NCBI GenBank assembly: GCA_009845645.1
Contig: VXZF01000057.1
Location: 1-7,554, forward strand
Source of the DNA: Gemmatimonadota bacterium
GTDB taxonomy: Bacteria; Latescibacterota; UBA2968; UBA8231
Direction: 5' to 3'
Length of the DNA stretch: 7,554 nucleotides
Position numbers and translations under genes: made by a program. The notes under the pieces were generated by a model. It was not told the origin of the DNA. It made no database searches and saw only the letters and a list, made by a program, of their open reading frames with translations. Every line of letters begins with the position of its first letter. The stretch's first letter is position 1. Positions 1 to 6,378 of this stretch are shown in pieces.

Positions 1-2
1 AC

Positions 3-338
3 GACGTGCTCTACATCTTCTGGCGCACGCACGACCCCACCACGCTCAACCGCCAAGGCACAGACCGCGGCACCCAATACCGCTCGGTGATTTTCTACCA
101 CAGCCCTGAGCAGCAAGCGGCGGCTGTCGCCTCCAAAGCCACTGCGGACGCGAGCGACCTGTGGGCCGATCCGATTGTGACCGAGATCGCGCCCGCCACC
201 GCCTTTTGGCCGGCCGAGGATTACCACCAAAACTTCTACCGGCTCAATCCCAACCAGCCCTACTGCGCGATAGTCATCGATCCCAAGATGCGCAAGTTCC
301 GCCAGGAGTTTGCCGACCGTCTTCAGCCGACGGCCTAG
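3..338 (+). CDS. msrA: Peptide-methionine (S)-S-oxide reductase, 3' part only
   Basis: This is the C-terminal 111 residues of MsrA, the cytoplasmic enzyme that reduces the S-epimer of methionine sulfoxide in proteins and free methionine. The reading frame is already open at the window edge, so the start and the catalytic GCFW cysteine motif lie outside. The visible part begins in the family's conserved FWxxHDPT segment (FWRTHDPTTLNRQG) and continues into GTDRGTQYRS. The Asp and Tyr of that segment correspond to the E. coli Asp129 and Tyr134 substrate-pocket residues. It then has the TEIAPATAFWPAEDYHQ stretch, which matches the usual TEI..A..F..AEDYHQ block, and ends with TAG at 336-338. No resolving-cysteine tail is visible after the AEDYHQ block. 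The next gene starts 5 bp downstream, so the two are probably co-transcribed. Identification is firm; whether the upstream part is intact cannot be judged. Confidence 0.95.
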   Translation, partial: DVLYIFWRTHDPTTLNRQGTDRGTQYRSVIFYHSPEQQAAAVASKATADASDLWADPIVTEIAPATAFWPAEDYHQNFYRLNPNQPYCAIVIDPKMRKFRQEFADRLQPTA

Positions 339-343
339 GCGTC

Positions 344-1495
344 GTGTCCACTGCCATTAGTCGGCTGCACGCCGCGGATTTTGAAGAGGCTCTCGACGTC
401 CTCAACCTCGCCTTTGGCAAAGCGCCGCCCCGGGATTTTGAGGCCATTTTGCCGGCCCTGTACCGGTGCGGGGAAGAGGAGATGAGTTGGAACTTTGGCT
501 TGCGCGAAAACGGCCGCATCCGCGCCATCGTCGGGCTGTTTCCCCTTGCGTACCGATGGGGAGGTGAGATCCTGCGCGTGGCGGGCATCGGCGGCGTCTC
601 CTGCCATCCGCACGCTCGCGGCCGCGGCTACATGCAGCAGCTCATGGCCCATTGCGTCCAAACCGCACCCGCCGAGGGTTTTCACTTGTCTTGGCTGGGA
701 GGTCAACGCCAGCGCTACGGCTATTTTGGCTACGAGAAGTGCGGCGTGTACTACCGGCTGACGCTGAGCCAAACCAATGTGCGCCACGCCTTCGGGGACG
801 CTGATTTCGGGATCGACTTTCTCCCGCTTGAGTGCGAGGATCGCACGCACCTGCAAGGCGTGATTGGCCTGCACGACGCCCAGCCGTTTCGCGGGGTGCG
901 CGCTCCGCACCGCTTCTACAACCTGCTCCTGAGCTGGGGGCACCGGCCCTATGTGGCTCGCTCGCGCGATGGCCGCATGATCGGCTACCTCGTGGCCCAA
1001 GCTGACCGGACGGGCGTCACCGAATTGTTAGCTGTCAATGAGGGTGAGCCGGAATTGGAGATAGCCGCTGCTTGGGTACAGCGCCACGGGAATACCTGCT
1101 TCGAGTTGCCGCCTTGGAGCCGTCTCCTGCCCAAGCTGGCCCAGCTCAGTGAAGGTGTGAGCGCATCGAGTTCGGGCAATTGGCAGATTTTCGATTGGGC
1201 GGCGACACTCGACGCCTTGCTCAAGACGCGCGCCGCGCTGGTGCCCCTGATGAACGGCGCGGTCGTCGTGGAGATTGCGGGCTACGGTCGGGTTGCGCTG
1301 GAGGTGCGGGGCGACGAATCGCAGTGCGTTCGCACCGAGGCTACTCCCACCCTACAAATGGACACTTTTACGGCCATGCGCCTGCTCTGCGGCCCTCTGT
1401 CGCCTTCGCTCGTATCGCCCCTGCCTGCTGCGGCAGCCCCCCTCGAACAGTGGTGTCCGCTGCCGCTTTTTTGGGGTCGCCAAGACGGAGTCTAA
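344..1495 (+). CDS. Eis-like GNAT-family N-acetyltransferase
   Basis: A 383-residue protein with an N-terminal acetyl-CoA-dependent GNAT domain. The acetyl-CoA pyrophosphate-binding motif is at about residues 82-101 (GGVSCHPHARGRGYMQQLM, with R92-G93-R94-G95). It is followed by LSWLGGQRQRYGYFGYE at 115-131, the typical motif B region with an aromatic GYFGYE turn. A second GNAT-like half covers about 160-285, and a C-terminal segment of about 100 residues ends PLPLFWGRQDGV. This length and layout fit the Eis/enhanced-intracellular-survival group (two GNAT-like halves plus an SCP2-like tail), which acetylates amines on small molecules or proteins; the substrate here is unknown. I chose GTG 344 because it lies 5 bp after the msrA stop and places the GNAT domain near the N-terminus. 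The frame stays open further back, to 161, but only by reading through msrA. ATG 482 would remove the first GNAT strand and helix. No strong Shine-Dalgarno site is seen, suggesting translational coupling to msrA. The TAA overlaps the TAG of the opposing nucleoside hydrolase. Confidence 0.85.
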   Translation: MSTAISRLHAADFEEALDVLNLAFGKAPPRDFEAILPALYRCGEEEMSWNFGLRENGRIRAIVGLFPLAYRWGGEILRVAGIGGVSCHPHARGRGYMQQLMAHCVQTAPAEGFHLSWLGGQRQRYGYFGYEKCGVYYRLTLSQTNVRHAFGDADFGIDFLPLECEDRTHLQGVIGLHDAQPFRGVRAPHRFYNLLLSWGHRPYVARSRDGRMIGYLVAQADRTGVTELLAVNEGEPELEIAAAWVQRHGNTCFELPPWSRLLPKLAQLSEGVSASSSGNWQIFDWAATLDALLKTRAALVPLMNGAVVVEIAGYGRVALEVRGDESQCVRTEATPTLQMDTFTAMRLLCGPLSPSLVSPLPAAAAPLEQWCPLPLFWGRQDGV

Positions 1496-2427
1496 GAAGC
1501 CAATACCCGTTCGGTGAACAGCGCTAGGAAGCGCGCCTGATCCACTTCTACTGCACAAGTTACGGGCCGCCCCAGCCGCTCTTGGTCGCTCGCCAAGGCG
1601 CGTTGATCAACTACCACCTGACCGACGGTCAACTCGCCGGAAGTTTCCACATCCACCCACAGTTGCTGCGTGCGAAAGAGCTGCGGCCACAGGGTCGCGC
1701 CCAAGGCCACGGGATCGTGCACGTGCATGCCGGCAAATCCGTAGTGCGCGGACTCAAAGGCGATCACCGGCTCACACGCTGCACGGCAAAACTCCGCGCG
1801 CGTTCCCTTGCAAGCTTGCAAGGCGGCCTGTTCTAGCCAGATCTGCTCAGTGACATCCAAACCCACCAGCACCATCTCGGCCTCGGACGCTAGGACTTGG
1901 CGCGCTGCGTGCGGGTCGGCGTAGAAATTGAACTCGGCCGTTGGCGTGATATTGCCCGGCACGCGCACGGCCCCACCCATGATCACCACTTGACGCGCCT
2001 GTTGCAGTACGCCCGGCACCCGCGCCTCGGCTCGCGCCAAGTTGGTCAACGGCCCGGTGGCGACGAGGGTCATCTCTCCGGGCCGCGTCTGCAAGGTGCT
2101 CAGCAGAAATTCCACCCCGTCGCCCGCTGGCGACCTGAGCGCCTCGGGCAACTGGGCCGCGCCTAGACCGCTCTCGCCGTGCACGTCGTCAGCGGCGACT
2201 GCGTCCCGCACCAAGGGACGCTCTGCGCCGGCGTACACTGGAACGTCGTCTCGCCCCGCCCACTGCAACAGGCGCAGTGTGTTGTCAGTGGTTCGATGCA
2301 GCGGCACATTGCCGGCTACGGTAGAGACGCCCACCAACTCGACCTCGGGCGAGGCCAAGGCCAAAAGCAGGGCGAGGGCATCGTCAACGCCCGTATCGAC
2401 GTCCATAATCAGGGGAGTTGCAGGCAC
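1492..2427 (-). CDS. Inosine-uridine preferring nucleoside hydrolase family protein
   Basis: A 311-residue member of the IunH/RihA-C family, which hydrolyses the N-glycosidic bond of ribonucleosides to give base plus ribose, normally in the cytoplasm with a bound calcium ion. The N-terminal fingerprint DVDTGVDDALAL (from residue 9) supplies D11, D15 and D16, equivalent to the calcium ligands Asp10, Asp14 and Asp15 of the Crithidia enzyme. HGESGLG is at 83-89, TGPLTNLA at 124-131, the substrate-binding block N159...AEFNFYADP at 159-172, and the H237-D238-P motif provides the last metal ligand. All key residues are present and the length is normal, so it should be active. Base preference cannot be deduced. 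It starts at GTG 2427, 3 bp after the cupin stop, with only weak Shine-Dalgarno character, so it is probably translated from a cupin-hydrolase message. Its TAG stop shares bases with the TAA of the opposing acetyltransferase. Confidence 0.95.
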   Translation of the reverse strand: MPATPLIMDVDTGVDDALALLLALASPEVELVGVSTVAGNVPLHRTTDNTLRLLQWAGRDDVPVYAGAERPLVRDAVAADDVHGESGLGAAQLPEALRSPAGDGVEFLLSTLQTRPGEMTLVATGPLTNLARAEARVPGVLQQARQVVIMGGAVRVPGNITPTAEFNFYADPHAARQVLASEAEMVLVGLDVTEQIWLEQAALQACKGTRAEFCRAACEPVIAFESAHYGFAGMHVHDPVALGATLWPQLFRTQQLWVDVETSGELTVGQVVVDQRALASDQERLGRPVTCAVEVDQARFLALFTERVLAS

Positions 2428-2430
2428 CGC

Positions 2431-2796
2431 CTAGCCTGCGACTTGGGCGCTGATGATCAAGTGCTCGACCCAGTCGTCCCCAGGGTTGGAAAGCTGGTGC
2501 TTGACCTTCGGCGGAATGTGCACTGCGTCGCCTTCGCGCACTTCGTAGATCTCCCCGTCGATCTTCATCTGCCCCTGGCCGCTGAGGAAGTAGTACACCT
2601 GCTCGGTGGCCTCGTGCTCGTGGTAATCGCCGTCCAGCCCCCCTTGCAGGCGATGCAGCGTTAGGCCGGAAAATCCCAAGAGTACTGCCTCGTTCTCATC
2701 TCGCCCCTCGGCGCTCTGGGCGCGAAAGATCGACCAGATCAGTTTGGATTCATGCCCGACGACGGGCGTGACGTTGCGCCAATTGCGAATGACCAA
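2431..2796 (-). CDS. Single-domain cupin protein (cupin_2 type)
   Basis: A 121-residue small beta-barrel protein. Cupin motif 1 is seen at about 55-74 (LDGDYHEHEATEQVYYFLSG), with the metal ligands H59 and H61 and E65 in the usual place. Motif 2 is at 89-106 (GDAVHIPPKVKHQLSNPG), with H100 as the last ligand. The complete 3-His/1-Glu set suggests a bound metal. Proteins of this size and shape bind or isomerise small sugars or carboxylates, or act as ligand-binding regulators; nothing here tells which. The start is TTG 2796, set by an AGGAGG 5 bases upstream. No ATG fits better: the only ATG-like triplets nearby lie out of frame. It is the first gene of a probable two-gene operon with the nucleoside hydrolase and is divergent from the aldo/keto reductase. 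Confidence 0.9.
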   Translation of the reverse strand: MVIRNWRNVTPVVGHESKLIWSIFRAQSAEGRDENEAVLLGFSGLTLHRLQGGLDGDYHEHEATEQVYYFLSGQGQMKIDGEIYEVREGDAVHIPPKVKHQLSNPGDDWVEHLIISAQVAG

Positions 2797-2801
2797 AATG
2801 T

Positions 2802-2807
2802 CCTCCT
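2802..2807 (-). promoter_or_regulatory. Strong ribosome binding site for the cupin TTG start
   Basis: On the minus strand the sequence reads AAAGGAGGACATT directly before TTG GTC ATT. This is a perfect AGGAGG core with a 5-base spacer. It fixes the unusual TTG at 2796 as the start of the cupin gene. Confidence 0.85.
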
Positions 2808-2844
2808 TTGATTTGAGCTAGTGAAATCCGTCGGCTTAACATAT

Positions 2845-2894
2845 CAAACGGCAGGACGCGGGCAAAGCTCTCCCTGTTGTCGGCGCGCCGTTTG
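2845..2894. promoter_or_regulatory. Inverted repeat in the divergent cupin / aldo-keto reductase spacer
   Basis: CAAACGGC at 2845-2852 is repeated inverted as GCCGTTTG at 2887-2894, with 34 bases between the arms. The second arm adjoins a perfect 10-base palindrome, CGGCGCGCCG, at 2881-2890. The pair lies in the 147-bp spacer (2797-2943) that must hold the promoters of both divergent units, so it could be two half-sites for a regulator. I could not identify convincing -35/-10 boxes in either direction. An 8-bp repeat can also occur by chance, so this is only a candidate. Confidence 0.3.
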
Positions 2895-2943
2895 GTTAGA
2901 TTTGTCCCCAAGTCTCATCCCCTCAACCGAGAGAGTAGATATT

Positions 2944-3837
2944 ATGCCTACCGCCTCCATCGACATAGCTCCCCTGCCGCAAGCCACCTTTGGCAAGACC
3001 GGCGAACACGTTCCCTTGCTCGGCTTGGGCACGGCCGCTGGCGGCATGGGCTTAGCAGACGCGGACGCCGTTGCGCTTTTTGAACGGGCCATTGACCTCG
3101 GTGTTACCTACATCGACACAGCCCCCGGCTACCAGCGCGCCCAGAGCCAGCTTGCTCATATCGTCCCCCATCGCCGGAGCGAGCTGTTCTTGGTCAGCAA
3201 GGCCCACACGGCCCACTACCAAGAGGCACTCGATATCGTCGAAAAGAACTTGGACACCTTGGGGACTGATCACTTGGATCTGATGTACGTTCACTCGCTA
3301 GGGCACTTAGACGTGGAGCAAGTGCTGGCCAAAGACGGTGCTCTCGCCGGCTTGCGCGAAGCGCAGCGGCGCGGTTGGACTCGCTATATCGGCATCACCG
3401 CTCATCACGCGCCTTGGAAATCCGCCAAGGTCCTGCGCGAGGTCGAGATCGACGCCTGCATGTTCGCCTTCAGCTTTGTCGACTGCCACATCTACAACTT
3501 CGAAGAGGTGGTCCTACCCTTGGCCCGTGCTCAGAACGCTGGCGTCGCTGCTATGAAGGTGTACGGTGGGACCATCGATATGAATTACGACAAGCCCCGG
3601 CCTTCGGAGTTGGCCAACAGCGGCTTTGACGATCACGAGCGGGCGCTGCGCTACGCCTTGGGATTGCCGGGGGTAAGCCTAGCAGTTGTTGGAGTTTATA
3701 ACGAAGAGGAACTGGTGCAGAATATCGAATGGGTGCGGCGCTACGCACCGTTGGATGCTGGCGAGCAGCAGGCACTCTTGGCCCTGGGGAGGGGTATAGC
3801 CCATCAATGGGGGCCGCACTACGGGCCGGTGGAGTGA
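2944..3837 (+). CDS. Aldo/keto reductase
   Basis: A 297-residue NAD(P)H-dependent (beta/alpha)8-barrel oxidoreductase. The catalytic tetrad is complete: D58 and Y63 in YIDTAPGY, K86 in LFLVSKAHT, and H117 in LMYVHSLG. These match Asp50, Tyr55, Lys84 and His117 of characterised family members. The C-terminal cofactor-binding part is seen as AAMKVYGG (202-209) and VVGVYNEEELVQNI (248-261). There is no ferredoxin-like extension and no signal peptide. The start is ATG 2944, preceded by the purine-rich GAGAGAG at 2929-2935 with an 8-base spacer. Upstream in-frame codons back to 2821 give an unconserved leader and are rejected. The next gene, a sugar-acid dehydratase, starts 27 bp downstream on the same strand, so a joint role in oxidising a sugar or reducing a sugar-derived carbonyl is likely. 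The last ten codons and stop are duplicated at 6595-6628. Confidence 0.93.
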   Translation: MPTASIDIAPLPQATFGKTGEHVPLLGLGTAAGGMGLADADAVALFERAIDLGVTYIDTAPGYQRAQSQLAHIVPHRRSELFLVSKAHTAHYQEALDIVEKNLDTLGTDHLDLMYVHSLGHLDVEQVLAKDGALAGLREAQRRGWTRYIGITAHHAPWKSAKVLREVEIDACMFAFSFVDCHIYNFEEVVLPLARAQNAGVAAMKVYGGTIDMNYDKPRPSELANSGFDDHERALRYALGLPGVSLAVVGVYNEEELVQNIEWVRRYAPLDAGEQQALLALGRGIAHQWGPHYGPVE

Positions 3838-3839
3838 GC
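3804..3839 (+). repeat. Direct repeat, copy 1 (3' end of the aldo/keto reductase gene)
   Basis: This 36-base stretch encodes the reductase C-terminus QWGPHYGPVE plus its TGA. It recurs at 6595-6628 in the same orientation. Of 34 aligned bases, 32 are identical, with a 2-base gap; the ungapped core (3811-3839 against 6600-6628) matches at 27 of 29 bases. Similarity stops immediately after TGAGC. The two copies bracket about 2.75 kb. Confidence 0.85.
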
Positions 3840-3864
3840 AATACAAAACATTAACGGGGAATTT

Positions 3865-4998
3865 ATGAAAATCACCAAGATCAAATCCTTTGTTGGATCG
3901 AGCGGCTATTTTTTCGTCAAGGTAGAAACCGATGCTGGCATCTACGGTCTCGGCGAAGGGGGATTGAGACGGCGCTCCCTCGCCTTAGCCGAAGTCATTC
4001 GCTCTTTTGAGCCGTTTCTCATTGGTGCAGATCCATTCCAAATTGAACATCTGTGGCAAGTGATGTTCCGCGGTGGCTTCTTTCCCGGCGGTGTCGTCCA
4101 ATCTGCCGCAGTAAGTGCTGTAGATATCGCACTCTGGGACATCAAAGGGAAAGCACTCAATGTGCCTGTGTACGAGCTTTTGGGCGGACGCACGCGAGAC
4201 AAGGTCGTCTGCTATCCGCACAACGGCGGCGGTACGATTGATGCCCTCGTCGAGAGTTGTCGTCAAACCCATGAGGCCGGTTGGAAATTCGTCCGCTGGG
4301 GCTTGGCCGATGGTGCAGACAAAGGGACTTTTGAACCCAGACGCGCTATCCAGCACGGCGTTGAACAGGTGGAGGCCGTGCGCAAGGCATTGGGCGATCA
4401 GGTCAACATATTAGTTGACGTGCATACCCGTCTCGATCCGGCGGATAGTCTCGATTTCTGCAATCAGGTTGCCCCCTACAATCCGTTTTTCATTGAAGAT
4501 CCGCTGCGGAGTGAAAACCCAGCCAGTCTCCGGCGGCTCCGTCAACAGACTTCCGTTCCGCTTGCCGTCGGTGAACAATTTGATAGCAAGTGGACCTTCA
4601 GAGAAGTCATCGAGGAGGATCTGATGGATTACTGCCGCGTTGACTTGTGCATCGCCGGTGGATTGACAGAGGCGCGCAAAATTGCCGGGTGGTGCGAAAC
4701 GCATTACATCCATCTGGCACCGCACAACCCGCTCGGGCCGGTTTCCACCGCAGCCTGTTTACATCTTTGTTTAGCATCCTCGCTCGTCGGTGTGCAGGAA
4801 CTTCCGCGTGCGCCGATGTCTTCACTCACCGATGAGTTTCCGGTGCAGGTGCCGTTTGAATCTGGGTACCTCTTGCCTCCCGAAGGCCCGGGGCTTGGCA
4901 TTGAATTCAACGAGGTGGCACTCGACACACTGTCAACACAGGACTACGGGCCACCCACCGGCTATCTGCGCGATGATGGGTCCTATACGAATTGGTAG
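3865..4998 (+). CDS. Enolase-superfamily sugar-acid dehydratase (mandelate racemase subgroup; DgoD/ManD-like)
   Basis: A 377-residue protein with the two-domain plan of the family: an N-terminal capping domain (about 1-115, containing ETDAGIYGLGE and the ALWDIKGKALNVPVYELLGG block) and a modified TIM barrel. The Mg2+ ligands are D185 (VDVHTRL), E211 (FFIEDPL) and E237 (LAVGEQF). The catalytic histidines are H187 and H287 (LAPHNPLGP). The reaction expected is removal of an alpha proton and loss of water from an aldonate such as galactonate or mannonate, giving a 2-keto-3-deoxy acid. Overall it reads most like D-galactonate dehydratase, but FVRWG (R144) sits where DgoD has a lysine-containing FKLNG, and the HTRL/LRRLRQQT blocks recall mannonate dehydratases. 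The substrate is therefore open. ATG 3865 has GGGGA at 3856-3860 with a 4-base spacer. It probably shares a transcript with the aldo/keto reductase 27 bp upstream. GC is lower than in that gene (29 of 60 in 4561-4620). Confidence 0.9.
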   Translation: MKITKIKSFVGSSGYFFVKVETDAGIYGLGEGGLRRRSLALAEVIRSFEPFLIGADPFQIEHLWQVMFRGGFFPGGVVQSAAVSAVDIALWDIKGKALNVPVYELLGGRTRDKVVCYPHNGGGTIDALVESCRQTHEAGWKFVRWGLADGADKGTFEPRRAIQHGVEQVEAVRKALGDQVNILVDVHTRLDPADSLDFCNQVAPYNPFFIEDPLRSENPASLRRLRQQTSVPLAVGEQFDSKWTFREVIEEDLMDYCRVDLCIAGGLTEARKIAGWCETHYIHLAPHNPLGPVSTAACLHLCLASSLVGVQELPRAPMSSLTDEFPVQVPFESGYLLPPEGPGLGIEFNEVALDTLSTQDYGPPTGYLRDDGSYTNW

Positions 4999-5002
4999 GG
5001 AT

Positions 5003-5173
5003 TTAAAGACACTCTAGCTCGCGTAGTGCTTCCGCCGCATAGTGCAGCGCTTCGCGTATATCTTCCGATTCGAGGTCGGGATAGGCCTGGAGGATCTCCT
5101 GCTGGCTCATGTCTTCGGCGATCATCCCTACAATGGTCGCCACCGGGATACGCATCCCCCGCATGCAGGGCGA
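5003..5173 (-). pseudogene. DUF433 (VapB45-type antitoxin-like) gene remnant, 5'-truncated
   Basis: Read on the minus strand from 5173 this gives SPCMRGMRIPVATIVGM, then MSQQEILQAYPDLESEDI, then an ALHYAAEALRELECL helix and TAA at 5003-5005. This is the second half of a DUF433 protein: the PCxRGxRIPV motif, the EEIL.xYPDLxxEDI turn and the closing helix. These proteins are usually about 75-80 residues and are often paired with a DUF5615 PIN-like nuclease as toxin-antitoxin modules. The N-terminal 20 or so residues are missing. Recognisable homology begins 5 bases beyond the stop codon of the neighbouring minus-strand dehydratase, and no Shine-Dalgarno site precedes ATG 5164 or ATG 5155. No DUF5615 partner follows, because the other dehydratase ends 4 bp away. 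Its GC (34 of 60 in 5041-5100) resembles the flanking genes rather than the AT-richer neighbour. A 53-residue product from ATG 5164 is possible but unlikely to fold normally. Confidence 0.75.
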
Positions 5174-5178
5174 GAAGT

Positions 5179-6312
5179 TTAAGATATGCCAAAATGATCG
5201 GATCCGGGCATGAGATGTTCGTTCGCTATTTTTGCATTTATTTCAACACCCAATCCCGGCTGCTCCGGCACCACAAACGCATTATCTTGGATGAGAGGTT
5301 CGTTTGAAATTGCGAGATCCCACCGCCATTCAACCTGATCGGCATGATACGGGAGTTCCATGACGATGAAATTCCGCACGGCGGCACAGACGTGTGCCGT
5401 TGCCGTCATACCAATTGGTGATGTGATGTTGTGTGCAGCAAACGGCAGATAATACAGATCCGCCAGATCCGCAATCTTCTTTGCTTCAAGCATTCCTCCT
5501 GTTCCAGATACATCAACATGGAGCATATCGCAGGCTTGTGTCTGGATCAGTTCTCTGAAACCATCTCTACGAAATAAGAACTCACCGGTACAAATCGGAA
5601 TAGAAGTCGCAGTGCTGACCTTTGCCATCGCTTCGACATTATCGTTCGGCACTGGATCCTCCAAAAACATTAAATCGAATGGTTCTAAACGTTCCGAAAG
5701 CTTCATCGCTGAATGAACGCTAAGTAAACTATGGCAATCAAGGCTGATATCAATCTCACCACCGGCAGCTTCTCGTGCAGCAGCAACCAACGATGTCATT
5801 TTCTGTAACTCTGCAGTACTTAATTCTCGGTTGACTGCATCCTGCTTGAGTTCGTTTGCAGAGTTGTCAATATCGAATTTGATCGCTTGGTAGCCGTCTG
5901 CAACGCCTTCCCTTGCTCGCTGTGCCCAACCCTCTGGGGTATTTCCTTTTCCATGCCCTACATCGGCATAGAGTCGGATGCGATCTCGATACTTCCCACC
6001 TAATAACTGATAGACCGGCACCCCAAGGCTTTTTCCGAGCAGATCCCACAGCGCAGTTTCTATTCCCCCAATCGCCGATAAACCTATTGCGTATCGATTA
6101 CTCGCTGCGGCAATCATGTGGTTGTAGAGCGGTTCTATATTTCTCGGATCCGCGCCAACGAGTATCTGCTTGAATTGCAGGATAATTTCGGCGATGCCCG
6201 CGCCAGGGTGTGCCTCACCTATCCCTGTCAATCCCTCGTCAGTTTCAATCTGAACGTAGTTCCACTGTTTGTAACCTTTTAAGGTCATCGCTTTCACATC
6301 GGCGATTTTCAT
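5179..6312 (-). CDS. Enolase-superfamily enzyme (mandelate racemase/muconate lactonizing type), second copy
   Basis: A 377-residue barrel enzyme distinct from its convergent neighbour. The capping domain includes QIETDEGLTGIGEAHPG and ETALWDLLGKSLGVPVYQLL. In the barrel, K145 (AIKFDID), D192 and H194 (LDCHS), E218 (FLEDPVP), E244 (CTGEFLF) and H294 (AAHNITSPIG) give the three metal ligands and the acid/base residues of the mandelate racemase subgroup. The presence of both a strand-2 Lys and a late His means racemisation/epimerisation or dehydration of a hydroxy acid are both possible; the substrate is not deducible. ATG 6312 has an AAAGGA Shine-Dalgarno on the minus strand about 8 bases upstream. 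No promoter was recognised. It is the most AT-rich gene in the window (25 of 60 GC in 5701-5760 against 42 of 60 in 961-1020), which points to acquisition from a lower-GC source. Its TAA abuts the truncated DUF433 gene. Confidence 0.92.
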   Translation of the reverse strand: MKIADVKAMTLKGYKQWNYVQIETDEGLTGIGEAHPGAGIAEIILQFKQILVGADPRNIEPLYNHMIAAASNRYAIGLSAIGGIETALWDLLGKSLGVPVYQLLGGKYRDRIRLYADVGHGKGNTPEGWAQRAREGVADGYQAIKFDIDNSANELKQDAVNRELSTAELQKMTSLVAAAREAAGGEIDISLDCHSLLSVHSAMKLSERLEPFDLMFLEDPVPNDNVEAMAKVSTATSIPICTGEFLFRRDGFRELIQTQACDMLHVDVSGTGGMLEAKKIADLADLYYLPFAAHNITSPIGMTATAHVCAAVRNFIVMELPYHADQVEWRWDLAISNEPLIQDNAFVVPEQPGLGVEINAKIANEHLMPGSDHFGIS

Positions 6313-6378
6313 GTCTGTTTCCTTTCGCAGATGAAATCGGTTGAAAAATCAATTGGTGTTGCGTCTGCTGAGCGTTTC

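Noticed and set aside
335..1000. Long open frame of 221 codons on the minus strand, opposite the acetyltransferase
   Set aside because: It is the antisense of a clearly conserved GNAT domain, has low-complexity Ala/Val/His-rich content and no recognisable motif; such shadows are expected in high-GC DNA.
2042..2664. Two overlapping plus-strand frames (130 and 161 codons) opposite the nucleoside hydrolase and cupin
   Set aside because: They are antisense to genes with intact catalytic motifs and show no family features.
2821..2943. N-terminal extension of the aldo/keto reductase by 41 codons
   Set aside because: The extra residues are not like the family, the ATG at 2821 lacks a ribosome site, and ATG 2944 has a purine-rich site and gives the normal length.
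3838..3864. Transcription terminator between the aldo/keto reductase and the first dehydratase
   Set aside because: The 27-bp spacer has no stem-loop followed by a T run; it holds only the ribosome site of the next gene.
5026..5307. Plus-strand frame of 93 codons across the DUF433 remnant and the dehydratase end
   Set aside because: It runs antisense to both recognised sequences and has no motif of its own.
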